Positions 35,289 through 44,513 of a stretch of 64,000 nt of DNA are shown piece by piece (position 1 is the first letter of the stretch; the number at the start of each line of letters is the position of its first letter). The notes under the pieces are model-generated. The model had not been told where the DNA came from, made no database searches, and saw only the letters and a list, made by a program, of their open reading frames with translations. Origin of the DNA: Blastopirellula marina (lineage in GTDB: Bacteria > Planctomycetota > Planctomycetia > Pirellulales > Pirellulaceae); contig NZ_PUIA01000016.1 in assembly GCF_002967715.1 (NCBI RefSeq), positions 434,001 through 498,000 on the forward strand. The letters are read 5' to 3'. Made by a program: the position numbers and the translations under genes.

Positions 35289-35966
35289 TCACTTCTTCGC
35301 CGCGATGCGTTTTTTAATCGCCTTGACGGCATCCATTCGCTCGTCCTCGAAAGGTTCCGGCAGATCCTCGGCCTGTTCGAGCAGCTCAAGCGAAGTCTTG
35401 TCACCCACCCCGCGCAGGGCATCAAAGACTGACGCCCGTTCAACCGTCTCGAGCTCTTGATCGAATTGCCTGTGCAGGTAATCACGCACGCGTTTTTCGG
35501 TGGCCTTCGAAATCTTCGGGGCACCTTTGATGCACAGTAGAAGGTTGAATGCCTCGGCAAGTTGTAGCGTTGGGCGTTCGATCTGCTTCGCGCATTGGGG
35601 AGGAGTCGCTTCCGCGATCTGACACACGGCCGCGACGCTTTCCTTCGTTTGGATCGAAGACAGGAAGCTTACGCAATAATCAAAGTAGTCCAGGCATGTC
35701 TTCGCGTCGGTGCCCAGCTTGCCCAGCGCTGCTGGACCTCCGTGGATGTATCGGCAAGCGACCTCACACCAGCGTCCCCAGGGAATGACATGATCGCCTG
35801 CCTCCAGTTCGTCGTCGGGCCAGGCATACTCGGCCCGCAGCGCTTGCAGGAAGGTAGCGTCACTCTTGGATCGGGCAAGGGCGATCTTGACCAGATCCGA
35901 GACCTCGAGCGTGTGAGACTCGTAAAGATTTCGGATCTTCTTTTGCTGAGCAGGGGTAAGAGACAT
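35289..35966 (-). CDS. Hypothetical cytosolic protein
   Basis: 225 residues, no signal peptide, mostly helical. It begins 'LTPAQQKKIRNLYESHTLEV' and has a tryptophan-rich patch 'EYAWPDDELEAGDHVIPWGR' and a HEAT-like helical C-terminus ending 'AVKAIKKRIAAKK'. No family recognised. It starts 59 bases after the end of the sigma-54 regulator gene on the same strand's upstream side, but they need not be linked. Confidence 0.65.
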   Translation of the reverse strand: MSLTPAQQKKIRNLYESHTLEVSDLVKIALARSKSDATFLQALRAEYAWPDDELEAGDHVIPWGRWCEVACRYIHGGPAALGKLGTDAKTCLDYFDYCVSFLSSIQTKESVAAVCQIAEATPPQCAKQIERPTLQLAEAFNLLLCIKGAPKISKATEKRVRDYLHRQFDQELETVERASVFDALRGVGDKTSLELLEQAEDLPEPFEDERMDAVKAIKKRIAAKK

Positions 35967-36025
35967 CGCGCGAATTCTCTGCGAGATGAGTGATGCGGGC
36001 CCACGGCACGCGGGCCCTTCCCGCG

Positions 36026-37426
36026 CTAGGCCGTCTTTTCGTTGGCCGTGGCTTGGTTCAGCTTATTGTAAAGTGTCTTCAGGCTGATTCCCAACTCTTC
36101 TGCGGCCAGCGGTTTGCTGCCTTCGTGGCGATCGAGTGCCTCGTGAATGGCCTGCATTTCGAGTTCACGCAGCGACAGCGGACCACTCACTGCCCGCAGT
36201 TCCGGTCGCTCGCCGCTGGTGGGCGGCGTTTGTTCGCTGAAGCGACGCGGCAGGTGCTGCGGCTGGATCGGTAGCTCTTCGCACAGAATCGTGGCATGCT
36301 CGACCACGTTGGCCAACTCGCGGACATTGCCTGGCCACGAGTGTGACTTGAGTGCATGAATCGTTTCCGTGGCGAAGACGGTATGCGTCATCGGAATGGT
36401 TGGCCAGAACCGGCGGCTGATGTGCTCGGCCAGCAGTGGAATGTCTTCGGTTCGTTCGCGCAGCGGCGGCAGCTGAATCTCGAAGGTGTTGATGCGGAAC
36501 ATCAAGTCTTCGCGGAACTCGCCATCCTGCACCATGTCTTCGATGTGGCGGTGGGTCGCGCTGATAATGCGGACGTCGACCTTGATCGAAACGTTTTCGC
36601 CCACGCGGCGGATTTCGCCGGTTTCCAGTACCCGCAATAGCTTCGCCTGGAGGGCCTTGGGAAGCTCGCCGATTTCGTCGAGGAACAGCGAGCCACCATG
36701 AGCGACTTCAAACAGACCGATGCGTGTTTCTTCCGCTCCGGTGAACGCCCCTTTGCGGTGGCCGAACAGTTCGCTTTCGATCAGGTTCTCAGGCAGCGCA
36801 CCGCAGTTCACCGCGACAAACGGCTGGGAGTGACGCAGGCTCTGATCGTGAATCGCCTTGGCGACCAGTTCCTTGCCGGTACCGGTCTCACCCCGAATGA
36901 GGACGGCCGAGTTCGACGGAGCGACCTTGGCGATCATCTTGTTGACGACCTCCATCGCGCTCGAATCGCCGATCAGTTTCGACTTTCCCTCAATGCGATC
37001 CAAGCGGCTGGTCAGGGCTTTGATGCGGCGATCTTGTTCGCGCTTTTTGGCCACACCTTCCAGCAGGGTCTTCAGTTCCATCAAGCGGCACGGCTTGGTC
37101 AGGTAGGCGAAAACCTTGAACTCGACCGCGGCGATGGCGCTCTCGGTCGACGACTTACCGGTCAGAATGATCGCTTCGGTGTCCGGCTTCGATTCCTTCG
37201 CCTTCTTGATCACGTCGATACCACCCTTGCCAGGCATATCGAGGTCGACCAGCAGGCAGTCGAAGTCTTCTTTTTCGAGTGCGGCAATCGCGGTAACGCC
37301 ATCCGGGCAGACGGTGACCGTGTGGCCGAGACGCGGCAGTTCCATCCCCATCAGTTTCTGGAGCGACTTCTCGTCATCGGCAAATAAAATCTTCAGCGAC
37401 TCAGGCTGCTTGGTGTCTTCGCTCAT
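36026..37426 (-). CDS. NtrC-family sigma-54-dependent response regulator
   Basis: 466 residues from ATG 37426. Receiver domain 1-120 with phospho-acceptor Asp61 in '[13 protein letters not shown]' and 'IILTGKSS', 'YLTKP'. AAA+ domain with Walker A 'RGETGTGKE' (178-186), the sigma-54-contact GAFTGA loop (226-231), and '[13 protein letters not shown]' Walker B. Fis-type helix-turn-helix at the end ('[16 protein letters not shown]'). It activates sigma-54 promoters when phosphorylated. Its start lies 26 bases inside the histidine kinase gene, so the pair is translationally coupled. Target genes are not shown by the sequence. Confidence 0.95.
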   Translation of the reverse strand: MSEDTKQPESLKILFADDEKSLQKLMGMELPRLGHTVTVCPDGVTAIAALEKEDFDCLLVDLDMPGKGGIDVIKKAKESKPDTEAIILTGKSSTESAIAAVEFKVFAYLTKPCRLMELKTLLEGVAKKREQDRRIKALTSRLDRIEGKSKLIGDSSAMEVVNKMIAKVAPSNSAVLIRGETGTGKELVAKAIHDQSLRHSQPFVAVNCGALPENLIESELFGHRKGAFTGAEETRIGLFEVAHGGSLFLDEIGELPKALQAKLLRVLETGEIRRVGENVSIKVDVRIISATHRHIEDMVQDGEFREDLMFRINTFEIQLPPLRERTEDIPLLAEHISRRFWPTIPMTHTVFATETIHALKSHSWPGNVRELANVVEHATILCEELPIQPQHLPRRFSEQTPPTSGERPELRAVSGPLSLRELEMQAIHEALDRHEGSKPLAAEELGISLKTLYNKLNQATANEKTA

Positions 37427-39011
37427 TTCGCTTACTTGCTTCCCTGCATGGCAGCGTAAAACTAAACTCACTTCCGAGGCCTGGCCCTTCGCTCCACGCA
37501 TCGATCTGACCACCATGGTCACTCACAATGCGGTACGAAATCGATAGCCCCAGTCCTGTCCCTTGGCCGTCCCGGCGTCGGGTAAAAAAGGGTTCAAACA
37601 AGTGCCGTCGGACTTCCTCGGTCATGCCGCAGCCGTCGTCTTTGACGGTTACTTTGACCTGCCCGCGTTCTTCGCTCAACTTGACCAGCACGTGTCCGCC
37701 GGGGTCGATACTGTCCAGGGCGTTGGTAATCAGGTTGAGCACGACTTGCTTGATTTCCGGTCCGTTCACCGGCGCGAGGGCGACCTGGTCGTCCTCGAAG
37801 ATCAAGTTCTTTTCACGATACTTGCCCAAGTGGCGGACCATGTCGATCACGCCTTGAACGAGATCTCGCACGTCGGTTTCGGTTTTCTCGACATCACCTA
37901 GACGCGAGAAGTCGAGCAGGCGTTCCGTGATTTCTTTGCAGCGGAAGGCCTCCTCTTCGATCATCCCTAAATAGGTTTGTATTACGGTTACGTCGCTGTC
38001 ACGCAGATAGGTCGTTTCTCCGTCCGAATCCGTTTCTCCTTCGCTGATACGCTCGCGAAGGGACTCGGCACAGAAGGCGATCGAGGCCAGCGGATTGTTG
38101 ATTTCGTGGGCTACGCCAGCGGCCAGAAAACCAACGCTGGCCAGCTGTTCGCTGCGGACGACCTGCTTGGTACGGTCTTGGACTTGTTCGTTGAGGTTGC
38201 TTTCGATGGCCTGAAAACGATGCGTCATCGCGTTCATCGCATCGGCCAGAATGGCCAACTCGGCGTGCCCTTCCAGTTGAATGCGATGGTCGAAGTCGCC
38301 GTTGGCCACACGTCTTGAGCCATCCATCAGGATCTTCAGTGGACTGAACAGCCAACGCCAGCAGGCATACGCGGCCGAAATGATCGCACACACGGTCAAC
38401 GTGATCACGACAACCGAGGCCGTGATCCATAGTCGATATTGGCCGCGGACTTCGTCTTTGAGTTGTTGCATGTCTTCGATCAGAAACGTCGGCAGCTTCT
38501 TGGCCAGCACGTGCAGGTGATCGATCTCGCCGCTCAGTTCGTCGTTCTTGATGTCGTTCAGGTACCAGTCGGCGTCCTGATATTGTTCGTCCAACTTCTG
38601 GAGCGAACCGTGGATTTCGCCAATCGTGTTGCGTTCGTCCGAGTCGTCGCCGATGTCGCTATCGCCAGCGAAACTGCGGTTGAGCTGATCTTCGTAACGA
38701 CGCAGGGCCTCTTGCACGGAAAGGAATTTGGCGCGGAACTCTTCCCGCAGCAGGGGAGGGTCGGTGGTGGAATCGTGGAAGCCGAATCGCTTGGAATTGC
38801 GGGCCTGGTTCAGCGTGTGACGCAGTTCGGTCACGGCCAACGAGAAATCAATGGCCAGGGGCAGTTCCACCGAGCGGGCACTGATGTCCCGCGCGACTTG
38901 CCGATACGAAAGACCGCCGGTGATCGTCACGATGAACAGCGCGAGCACCAACGCCAGCAGCAGACCGCTGCCAATGATCAGTTTGTGTTTGAGTGGACGT
39001 CGGTTGAGCAC
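37401..39011 (-). CDS. Membrane-bound sensor histidine kinase (NtrB-like)
   Basis: 536 residues. N-terminal helix (about 12-32), an extracytoplasmic helical sensor region (about 35-195) rich in charged residues, a second helix (about 198-220), HAMP (about 222-275: 'VANGDFDHRIQLEGHAEL'), and the H-box 'AAGVAHEINNPLASI'. The ATPase domain has 'QVVLNLITNALDSI' (N), 'KDDGCGMTEEVRRHLFEPFF' (G1/F) and 'GTGLGLSISYRIV' (G2). It phosphorylates the overlapping sigma-54 regulator. The ligand is unknown. Confidence 0.94.
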   Translation of the reverse strand: MLNRRPLKHKLIIGSGLLLALVLALFIVTITGGLSYRQVARDISARSVELPLAIDFSLAVTELRHTLNQARNSKRFGFHDSTTDPPLLREEFRAKFLSVQEALRRYEDQLNRSFAGDSDIGDDSDERNTIGEIHGSLQKLDEQYQDADWYLNDIKNDELSGEIDHLHVLAKKLPTFLIEDMQQLKDEVRGQYRLWITASVVVITLTVCAIISAAYACWRWLFSPLKILMDGSRRVANGDFDHRIQLEGHAELAILADAMNAMTHRFQAIESNLNEQVQDRTKQVVRSEQLASVGFLAAGVAHEINNPLASIAFCAESLRERISEGETDSDGETTYLRDSDVTVIQTYLGMIEEEAFRCKEITERLLDFSRLGDVEKTETDVRDLVQGVIDMVRHLGKYREKNLIFEDDQVALAPVNGPEIKQVVLNLITNALDSIDPGGHVLVKLSEERGQVKVTVKDDGCGMTEEVRRHLFEPFFTRRRDGQGTGLGLSISYRIVSDHGGQIDAWSEGPGLGSEFSFTLPCREASKRNERRHQAA

Positions 39012-39243
39012 CGCGACCTCCTTGTCGCAGAAGCATCAGAGACCGGCCAAAAATCGGGGCCGGTTGATCCATTACGCAGCCAAGTGGTGTTTGGTGCGCG
39101 GGAGTGAGTCTAGCAAGAGATTTGCAATTTTTACAAGACCGATGTGGGGGAATTCGAGCAGGAAGTTGCGTTTGCTCGGCAAAAGAAGCCGCTAGCATAA
39201 AGCCCGGGACACAGGGCGCGCCAGACACTTTTCCTGTCCACCA

Positions 39244-39280
39244 GCCCTCTCCCTGCAAAGGGAGAGGGGACCGGAGTTAG
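39244..39280. repeat. REP-like dispersed element, copy 2
   Basis: Palindromic head CCCTCTCCC / GGGAGAGGGG with a short AT-containing loop; the tail (GACCGGAGTTAG) is diverged. It ends three bases before the stop codon of the DUF1552 gene in minus-strand terms, so it forms the 3' end of that mRNA. Confidence 0.7.
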
Positions 39281-39282
39281 CT

Positions 39283-40647
39283 TTAGATGACCGTCAGTGG
39301 GCCGGTCGAGTCGCCGAATTCGGGTTCTCGGATGCCCATGCGGTCCATCATTGTGACAAACAGGTTCGACATCGGCGTACGCTGTTTCACGTCGAGCTGC
39401 ACGTGGCGACCGGTCTCGAAAGTGCCGCCCCCCTTACCAGCCAGGATCACCGGCAGGTTGTCGTGGTTGTGGCGGTTGCCATCGCAAAGGCCGCTGCCGT
39501 AGACGATCATCGAGTTGTCCAGCACCGAAGCACCCGATGGGTCTTTCAGCGACTTGAGCTTCTCGAGGAAGTAAGCCAACTGAGTGACGTAGAAGTGGTC
39601 GACCTTGGCGATCTTCTCCAGCGTTTCCTTCTCGTTCTTGTGATGCGACAGGCTATGATGCCCTTCGGAAACACCGATTTCGCGGAAGCTGCGGTTGCTG
39701 CCGTCGTGAGCCAGCATGAACGAAGCGACGCGGGTCGAGTCGGTCTGGAACGACAACGCGAGCAGGTCGAACATCAGCCTCATGTGGTCGGCGTACTCCT
39801 TGGGGATACCGCTCGGGGCATCCATGGCTGCTTCGGGCAGATCGCGGAACTTCTCGGCATTCTGAATCCGCTGTTCGATTTCACGAACGCCGGTCAGGTA
39901 CTCGTCCAGTTTCTTCACGTCGTTGCGGCCCAGTTGCTTGGACATCGTCTTGGTTTCACCCATCACGAAGTCGAGCACCGAGCGGCGCTCGGCCATCCGC
40001 TGATCGAAGTTGCGTTGACGTTCGTCCCCATTGCCACGACCAAACAGACGCTCGAATACCAGGCGTGGGTTCGATTCGGCAGCCATGGGCGTGTTTGGGC
40101 TACGCCACGAAAGATTGAACTGGTAAGCACACGAATAGCCCGAGTCGCACGAGCCAGACTTGCGGGCACCATCGCACGACAGTTCCAACGACGGCAAGCG
40201 GGTTTCGTGACCGAGCGACTTGGCCATCTCTTGATCGATGGAGATACCGACTTCGATATCGGAACCGGCGGTCTTTTTCGGGCGGGCTCCCGTCAGGAAG
40301 GATGCGTGTGCCCGGGCATGGTCGCCGGCACCATCTTTCCCGGCAAAGCCGTGCTGGTGAGCCAAACCGCTGACGACCTGGAAGTCGCCGCGAAGACCTT
40401 CCAGCGGCTGCATGGTTGCGTTGAGTTTGTAGTCCTTGCCGGTTCCGGTGGGGAACCATTTCTCGACGTTCACCCCGTTAGGGACGTACAGGAAGGCCGA
40501 TCGCAAAGGATCGCCAGCGGCAGTGGTGGCCGTTTTGGCGGCGGTGGCAGCCTGGGCGGTGCCTGGCATCAGGCTTTCCATGGCAGGTAGAGCCACAGCC
40601 AGACCGAGTCCTTTGAGGAAATGGCGGCGGGTAGGTTGCATCTTCAT
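39283..40647 (-). CDS. DUF1552 secreted protein
   Basis: 454 residues from ATG 40647. Tat-type signal 'PTRRHFLKGLGLAVALPAME' at the start. 'LRSAFLYVPNGVNVEKWFPT', 'HARAHASFLTGARPKKTAG', 'LPSLELSCDGARKSGSCDSG' and 'VYGSGLCDGNRHNHDNLPVI' are DUF1552 signatures. Always found next to a DUF1592-type cytochrome gene in planctomycetes; both are exported and probably act together in the periplasm, function unknown. It starts 37 bases after the DUF1592 stop. Confidence 0.94.
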   Translation of the reverse strand: MKMQPTRRHFLKGLGLAVALPAMESLMPGTAQAATAAKTATTAAGDPLRSAFLYVPNGVNVEKWFPTGTGKDYKLNATMQPLEGLRGDFQVVSGLAHQHGFAGKDGAGDHARAHASFLTGARPKKTAGSDIEVGISIDQEMAKSLGHETRLPSLELSCDGARKSGSCDSGYSCAYQFNLSWRSPNTPMAAESNPRLVFERLFGRGNGDERQRNFDQRMAERRSVLDFVMGETKTMSKQLGRNDVKKLDEYLTGVREIEQRIQNAEKFRDLPEAAMDAPSGIPKEYADHMRLMFDLLALSFQTDSTRVASFMLAHDGSNRSFREIGVSEGHHSLSHHKNEKETLEKIAKVDHFYVTQLAYFLEKLKSLKDPSGASVLDNSMIVYGSGLCDGNRHNHDNLPVILAGKGGGTFETGRHVQLDVKQRTPMSNLFVTMMDRMGIREPEFGDSTGPLTVI

Positions 40648-40684
40648 GGCATCAATTCCTTCGTTGCGCGGATAGCTGGCAGGA

Positions 40685-42631
40685 TCAGTTGGCAGACGAC
40701 AACAAGTCGCCGTCGCCACGACGCTTCTGGAACGGGGCGCTATCAATAAGGGTGTGAATCGTGTCACGCAGCTTCCCATCGTTGGCAAGCATTTCGTCCA
40801 CGATGATGTCGATGGAGGGAGTGTCGTAGTACTCTAAACCCCGCCCCAAGGCGTAGGTGAGCAGCTTTTCAGTCAAACAGCGATAAAAATCGATCTTTCG
40901 TTCGTTGGCCAGTACCTGGGAAAGCTCTTTCACACTGGCGAACTCTTCGCCGGTGATCAGTTTGCCGGCGGTCTCGATTGGCTGGCCGTCGTCCTCTTCC
41001 TGGAACTGGCCGATGTAGGTGAACTTCTCCAGCGAGAGCCCCAGGGGGTCCATGCGGGCATGGCACGACTTGCACAGACCTTCGCTGGCGTGCAGTTGCA
41101 TCTGCTCACGCATCGTCAGCTTCTGGCCACGCTGGCGAACGGCTTCCAATGCAGGCACATTTGGCGGTGCCGGTGGAGGGGGCGAACCCAGGATGTTGTC
41201 GAGGATGAACAGGCCGCGTTTGACCGGCGATGTACGCGTGGGGTTCGACGTCACTACCAGGAATGTTCCCTGGGTGAGGATCCCACCTCGTTTGCTATCC
41301 TCCGGCAGGTCGACCTTCTTCAGGCGGTTCTTGTCGAGGTCTTTGATATCTTCCAAACCGTAGAACTTAGCCAGCGGCTCGTTGAGGAAGGTGTAGTTCG
41401 CGGTCAGCAGTTCGCCTGCCGAGCGGTTTTCCTTCAGGATGTACTCGAACAGCATCTCGGTCTCTTGCCGCATCGACTGGCGAACGGTCCGGCTGAAGAT
41501 CCGTTGGGCATCACCCAGGTCACGAAGTTCGAGTGCCCGGCGGGGATCGATGCTCAGCCCTTCAACGTCTTGGGCTTGCAGCCACTGACCGACGAAACGC
41601 TGGATGAATCGCTGGGACTTGGGATTGTCGAGCATGCGATCGACCTGGGCGTGCAGGTTCTCGCGTAGCTTTCCTTCGCTGGCCAGCTTGGTCAACTCGT
41701 AGTCTGGAAGCGAGCTCCACAGGAAGTACGATAGCCGCGATGCCAACGCGTATTCGTCAACGTTCACCACCTTGCCGGGATTGTTGGGTTCCGGCTGGAT
41801 CTCGGCCCGGTAAAGGAACTGGGGCGAAATCAACATAGCAGCGAAGGCCTGCGAAATTCCTTGCTCGAACGAACGGTCTGGCAGCGAGCTGATCTGTTTC
41901 TGAATGGCGACCAGGCGGTCGAGCGTTTCATCCGGCACAGGGCGGCGGAAGGCTTTCGAGCTGAAGTGCTTCAAAATCTTGCGAGCGTACTCTTCACGTT
42001 CCTTCTCACCTTCCGGCGGAGGACCATCGAAGAAGACCCGCTTGTACATCGTGCTGTTCTTGTCTTGGGTCGGAACGACTTCGCGGACGATCTCTTGCGC
42101 CGCGTCGAAATATTTCTCGGTCATCAGCGGCGACATCGAAAGCACATCGCCGATCGTGTCGAAACCGTAGCCGGTGTCGTCTGGCGGGAAGTTCTCGTCG
42201 ACCTTGTAGCGGTAACCGAAGAGGTCTTCGATCGTGTAGCGGTATTCGTCCCGGTTCAAGCGGCGGATCGTCACGCGGCCTGGATCCGGGTTCTTAGGAT
42301 CGAGCTTGAAGATGTTCGTTTGAATCCACTTGCCTACCAGTTCGCGTTCTTCGATCGTCGGTTGATCCTGGTCGGCCGGGGGCATGGTTTGCGAACGCAT
42401 GTTCTTCAGCACGGCGACCCAGGTCTTTTGAGCGGCCTCGGGATTCTCGTGCAGCGTATCGAGCACGACGCCACCTTCGTCGGCACCATGTCCGTGACAC
42501 CCATAGCAGTAGTTCTCTAAGACGGGTTGAATCTTCGAGAAGTCGGCGGTGGGCTGTTTCGTCTCGGCGGCAATGCTATCGTTGACAGCAGCCGTGAGTA
42601 CGAAGATCGCAATGAGGGAAAGTCGTTGCAT
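40685..42631 (-). CDS. DUF1592/planctomycete cytochrome c domain protein
   Basis: 648 residues with a signal peptide. A heme site 'NYCYGCHGHGADEGG' (about 41-55) opens a cytochrome domain. Then follow the set of planctomycete-specific blocks: DUF1587 ('VTIRRLNRDEYRYTIEDLFG'), DUF1595 ('SSKAFRRPVPDETLDRLVAI'), DUF1592 ('AFAAMLISPQFLYRAE', 'ASRLSYFLWSSLPDYEL'), DUF1588 ('GILTQGTFLVVTSNPTRTSP') and DUF1585 ('LTEKLLTYALGRGLEYYD'). Likely a periplasmic redox protein. A second heme motif 'SEGLCKSCHARMDPLG' lies in the DUF1588 part. First gene of the pair with DUF1552. Confidence 0.94.
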   Translation of the reverse strand: MQRLSLIAIFVLTAAVNDSIAAETKQPTADFSKIQPVLENYCYGCHGHGADEGGVVLDTLHENPEAAQKTWVAVLKNMRSQTMPPADQDQPTIEERELVGKWIQTNIFKLDPKNPDPGRVTIRRLNRDEYRYTIEDLFGYRYKVDENFPPDDTGYGFDTIGDVLSMSPLMTEKYFDAAQEIVREVVPTQDKNSTMYKRVFFDGPPPEGEKEREEYARKILKHFSSKAFRRPVPDETLDRLVAIQKQISSLPDRSFEQGISQAFAAMLISPQFLYRAEIQPEPNNPGKVVNVDEYALASRLSYFLWSSLPDYELTKLASEGKLRENLHAQVDRMLDNPKSQRFIQRFVGQWLQAQDVEGLSIDPRRALELRDLGDAQRIFSRTVRQSMRQETEMLFEYILKENRSAGELLTANYTFLNEPLAKFYGLEDIKDLDKNRLKKVDLPEDSKRGGILTQGTFLVVTSNPTRTSPVKRGLFILDNILGSPPPPAPPNVPALEAVRQRGQKLTMREQMQLHASEGLCKSCHARMDPLGLSLEKFTYIGQFQEEDDGQPIETAGKLITGEEFASVKELSQVLANERKIDFYRCLTEKLLTYALGRGLEYYDTPSIDIIVDEMLANDGKLRDTIHTLIDSAPFQKRRGDGDLLSSAN

Positions 42632-42978
42632 CAGTTTTGTTTAGGCAGGGACGAAGCGATCACCGCATCAAGTCGACACGATCGGCGAACCGGTCGCTAA
42701 AAGTTACTTGCGGCGGGGAAAGTTCGTGGGGGTTGTTTCGAACACGGTCCTGCAATTGGAGGGGGTTGTGACCGCGCACAAAGGAAGGCTTCAATTAGTT
42801 ATCGTAGGGAGGGATGTCTTAGAAGTAAAGATTTATTCCCCGCAGGTAGCAATTACCCCACAGGGTGGTCAGGTTAGAGGGGATAGGTTTTTCGCGGTAA
42901 CCCCAGGGGGTTTTGCCTAAGTCAGTGTTTTTGTGTGGTTTTCTTGCGGAAATTAGCTGCCTCGTATGTCAGAAATAG
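42632..42978. other. Intergenic region upstream of the thiamin-type ABC operon
   Basis: About 350 bases, divergent from the DUF1592 gene. It should hold both promoters. I looked for a TPP riboswitch (conserved CTGAGA and downstream 'GGATAATGC'-type core) because of the operon's content and saw none on the plus strand. A short G-rich open frame at 42708-42920 has no family or start signal. Confidence 0.45.
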
Positions 42979-43731
42979 GTGACTGTGTCTGCCATTGAAT
43001 TTCGTCAACTGGAGAAGCGTTTCTCGCCGGACTCGTTGGTCCTGGCGGTCGATACGCTCGATATCCCGGCGGGGGAGTTTGTATCCCTTGTGGGGCCCTC
43101 GGGTTGTGGGAAATCGACACTGCTGCGATTGGTGGCCAATCTCGACCAGCCCACCGCCGGCCAATTGACGCTAGTCGATGGTCAGGCCAGCGAGCGGGCG
43201 TTCGTTTTCCAGGATGCAAACCTCATCCCCTGGAGGACGGCTTGGGAGAACATTCAGTTACCACTCGAGCTCCGAGGGAAGCTATCTCATGACGACCGAA
43301 ACGCGATCGATACCGCGATTGCGATGGTCGGGCTGCGAGTGGAAGATTCTCGAAAATTTCCCCGAATGCTTTCCGGCGGGATGCGGATGCGGGTCTCGCT
43401 GGCCCGGGCCTTGGTCACGCAGCCCAGCATTCTGCTAATGGACGAACCGTTCGCCGCGCTGGATGACCTCTTGCGGAACCAACTCAACGAGCAACTGCTC
43501 GACCTCTGGCAGCAGCAGAAGTGGACGACCCTCTTCGTCACGCATAACGTTGCCGAGGCGGTCTTCCTGAGCCAACGCATCCTGGTCATGCATGCCCAGC
43601 CAGGTCGCATTGTGGCCGACATGGAAGTTCCCTTCGCTTACCCACGCCGCAGTCAGCTTCGCAGCGATCCGGACTTTGCCCGCTTCTGTGGCCAGGTGAT
43701 GGGCAAACTGGCAGGAGTCGCCGCGTTATGA
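42979..43731 (+). CDS. ABC transporter ATP-binding protein (NitT/TauT/ThiZ type)
   Basis: 250 residues from GTG 42979 (GTG 42985 is an alternative). Walker A 'VGPSGCGKSTLL', Q-loop 'AFVFQDANLIPWRTAWENI', signature 'MLSGGMRMRVSLARAL', Walker B 'ILLMDEPFAALDDLLR', switch 'FVTHNVAEAVFLSQRILVM'. The 'LSGGM' signature is typical of nitrate/taurine/HMP-type importers. Its stop overlaps the permease start (ATGA), showing tight coupling. Confidence 0.92.
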   Translation: MTVSAIEFRQLEKRFSPDSLVLAVDTLDIPAGEFVSLVGPSGCGKSTLLRLVANLDQPTAGQLTLVDGQASERAFVFQDANLIPWRTAWENIQLPLELRGKLSHDDRNAIDTAIAMVGLRVEDSRKFPRMLSGGMRMRVSLARALVTQPSILLMDEPFAALDDLLRNQLNEQLLDLWQQQKWTTLFVTHNVAEAVFLSQRILVMHAQPGRIVADMEVPFAYPRRSQLRSDPDFARFCGQVMGKLAGVAAL

Positions 43732-44513
43732 AGGAAGACCGTTTCAGCTGGAAAACAATCGTGTTGCCGCTAATGGTGTTGGTGCTGACCATTGGCCTGT
43801 GGCAGGCGATCATCGTCGTCAGCGGGCTCGAACCGTACATCCTGCCAGGCCCGCTGGATGTCGGCAAAACGATGTGGCTGCGTGGCGATGCGCTCTTTCA
43901 CTATTCGCTGCGGACCGGCATGGTGGCGATCAGTGGGTTTCTGATTTCGGTCGTGCTGGGGGTGAGCGTGTCGCTGCTGTTTTCGCAGTCGTCGATCATT
44001 CGCCAAAGCGGTTACCCTTACGCGATCTTCTTTCAAACGGTACCGATCGTGGCGGTCGCTCCGCTGGTGATCGCGATCTTCGGATACGGTGTGCTGAGCG
44101 TGATTGTGGTGACGACAATGATCAGCCTGTTTCCGATCATCACCGCGACGACTACCGGCTTGATTACCGTCGACCAGGGGCTGCTTGACTTGTTTCGGGT
44201 AAACAAAGCGACCCGTTGGCAGATTCTGTGGAAGCTGCAATTTCCCGGATCGCTGCGGTACCTGCTGACCGGTATGAAAACGAGTGCCGGGCTGGCGGTT
44301 GTGGGGGCGATCGTTGGTGAGTTCTTCGCCGGGCATTCGAGTGGCCATCAAGGGCTGGGTTATTTTATTCTCGTCTCGCAAAACCAAATTAACACGACGA
44401 GCCTGTTCGCCGGGACGATATGCAGTACGCTGTTGGGTGTTGTCGTTTTTGCCACGATTTCACTGCTAGGGCGTTTGTTGCTGGGGCGGTGGGTAGGGGA
44501 AGGATCACCATGA
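43728..44513 (+). CDS. ABC transporter permease (NitT/TauT/ThiX type)
   Basis: 261 residues with about six membrane helices. Cytosolic EAA-type loop in 'DLFRVNKATRWQILWKLQFP', and 'ALFHYSLRTGMVAISGFLI' and 'VVGAIVGEFFAGHSSGHQGL' as in the BPD_transp_1 family. It forms the importer channel with the ATPase before and the binding lipoprotein after. Both junctions overlap by ATGA. Confidence 0.92.
   Translation: MKEDRFSWKTIVLPLMVLVLTIGLWQAIIVVSGLEPYILPGPLDVGKTMWLRGDALFHYSLRTGMVAISGFLISVVLGVSVSLLFSQSSIIRQSGYPYAIFFQTVPIVAVAPLVIAIFGYGVLSVIVVTTMISLFPIITATTTGLITVDQGLLDLFRVNKATRWQILWKLQFPGSLRYLLTGMKTSAGLAVVGAIVGEFFAGHSSGHQGLGYFILVSQNQINTTSLFAGTICSTLLGVVVFATISLLGRLLLGRWVGEGSP

Noticed and set aside
42708-42920. 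Possible 70-residue protein upstream of the importer
   Set aside because: No ribosome binding site and glycine/valine-rich composition typical of a translated GT-rich leader.
42632-42978. TPP riboswitch upstream of the thiamin-type importer
   Set aside because: The conserved CTGAGA and the downstream pyrophosphate-binding core are not present on the plus strand.
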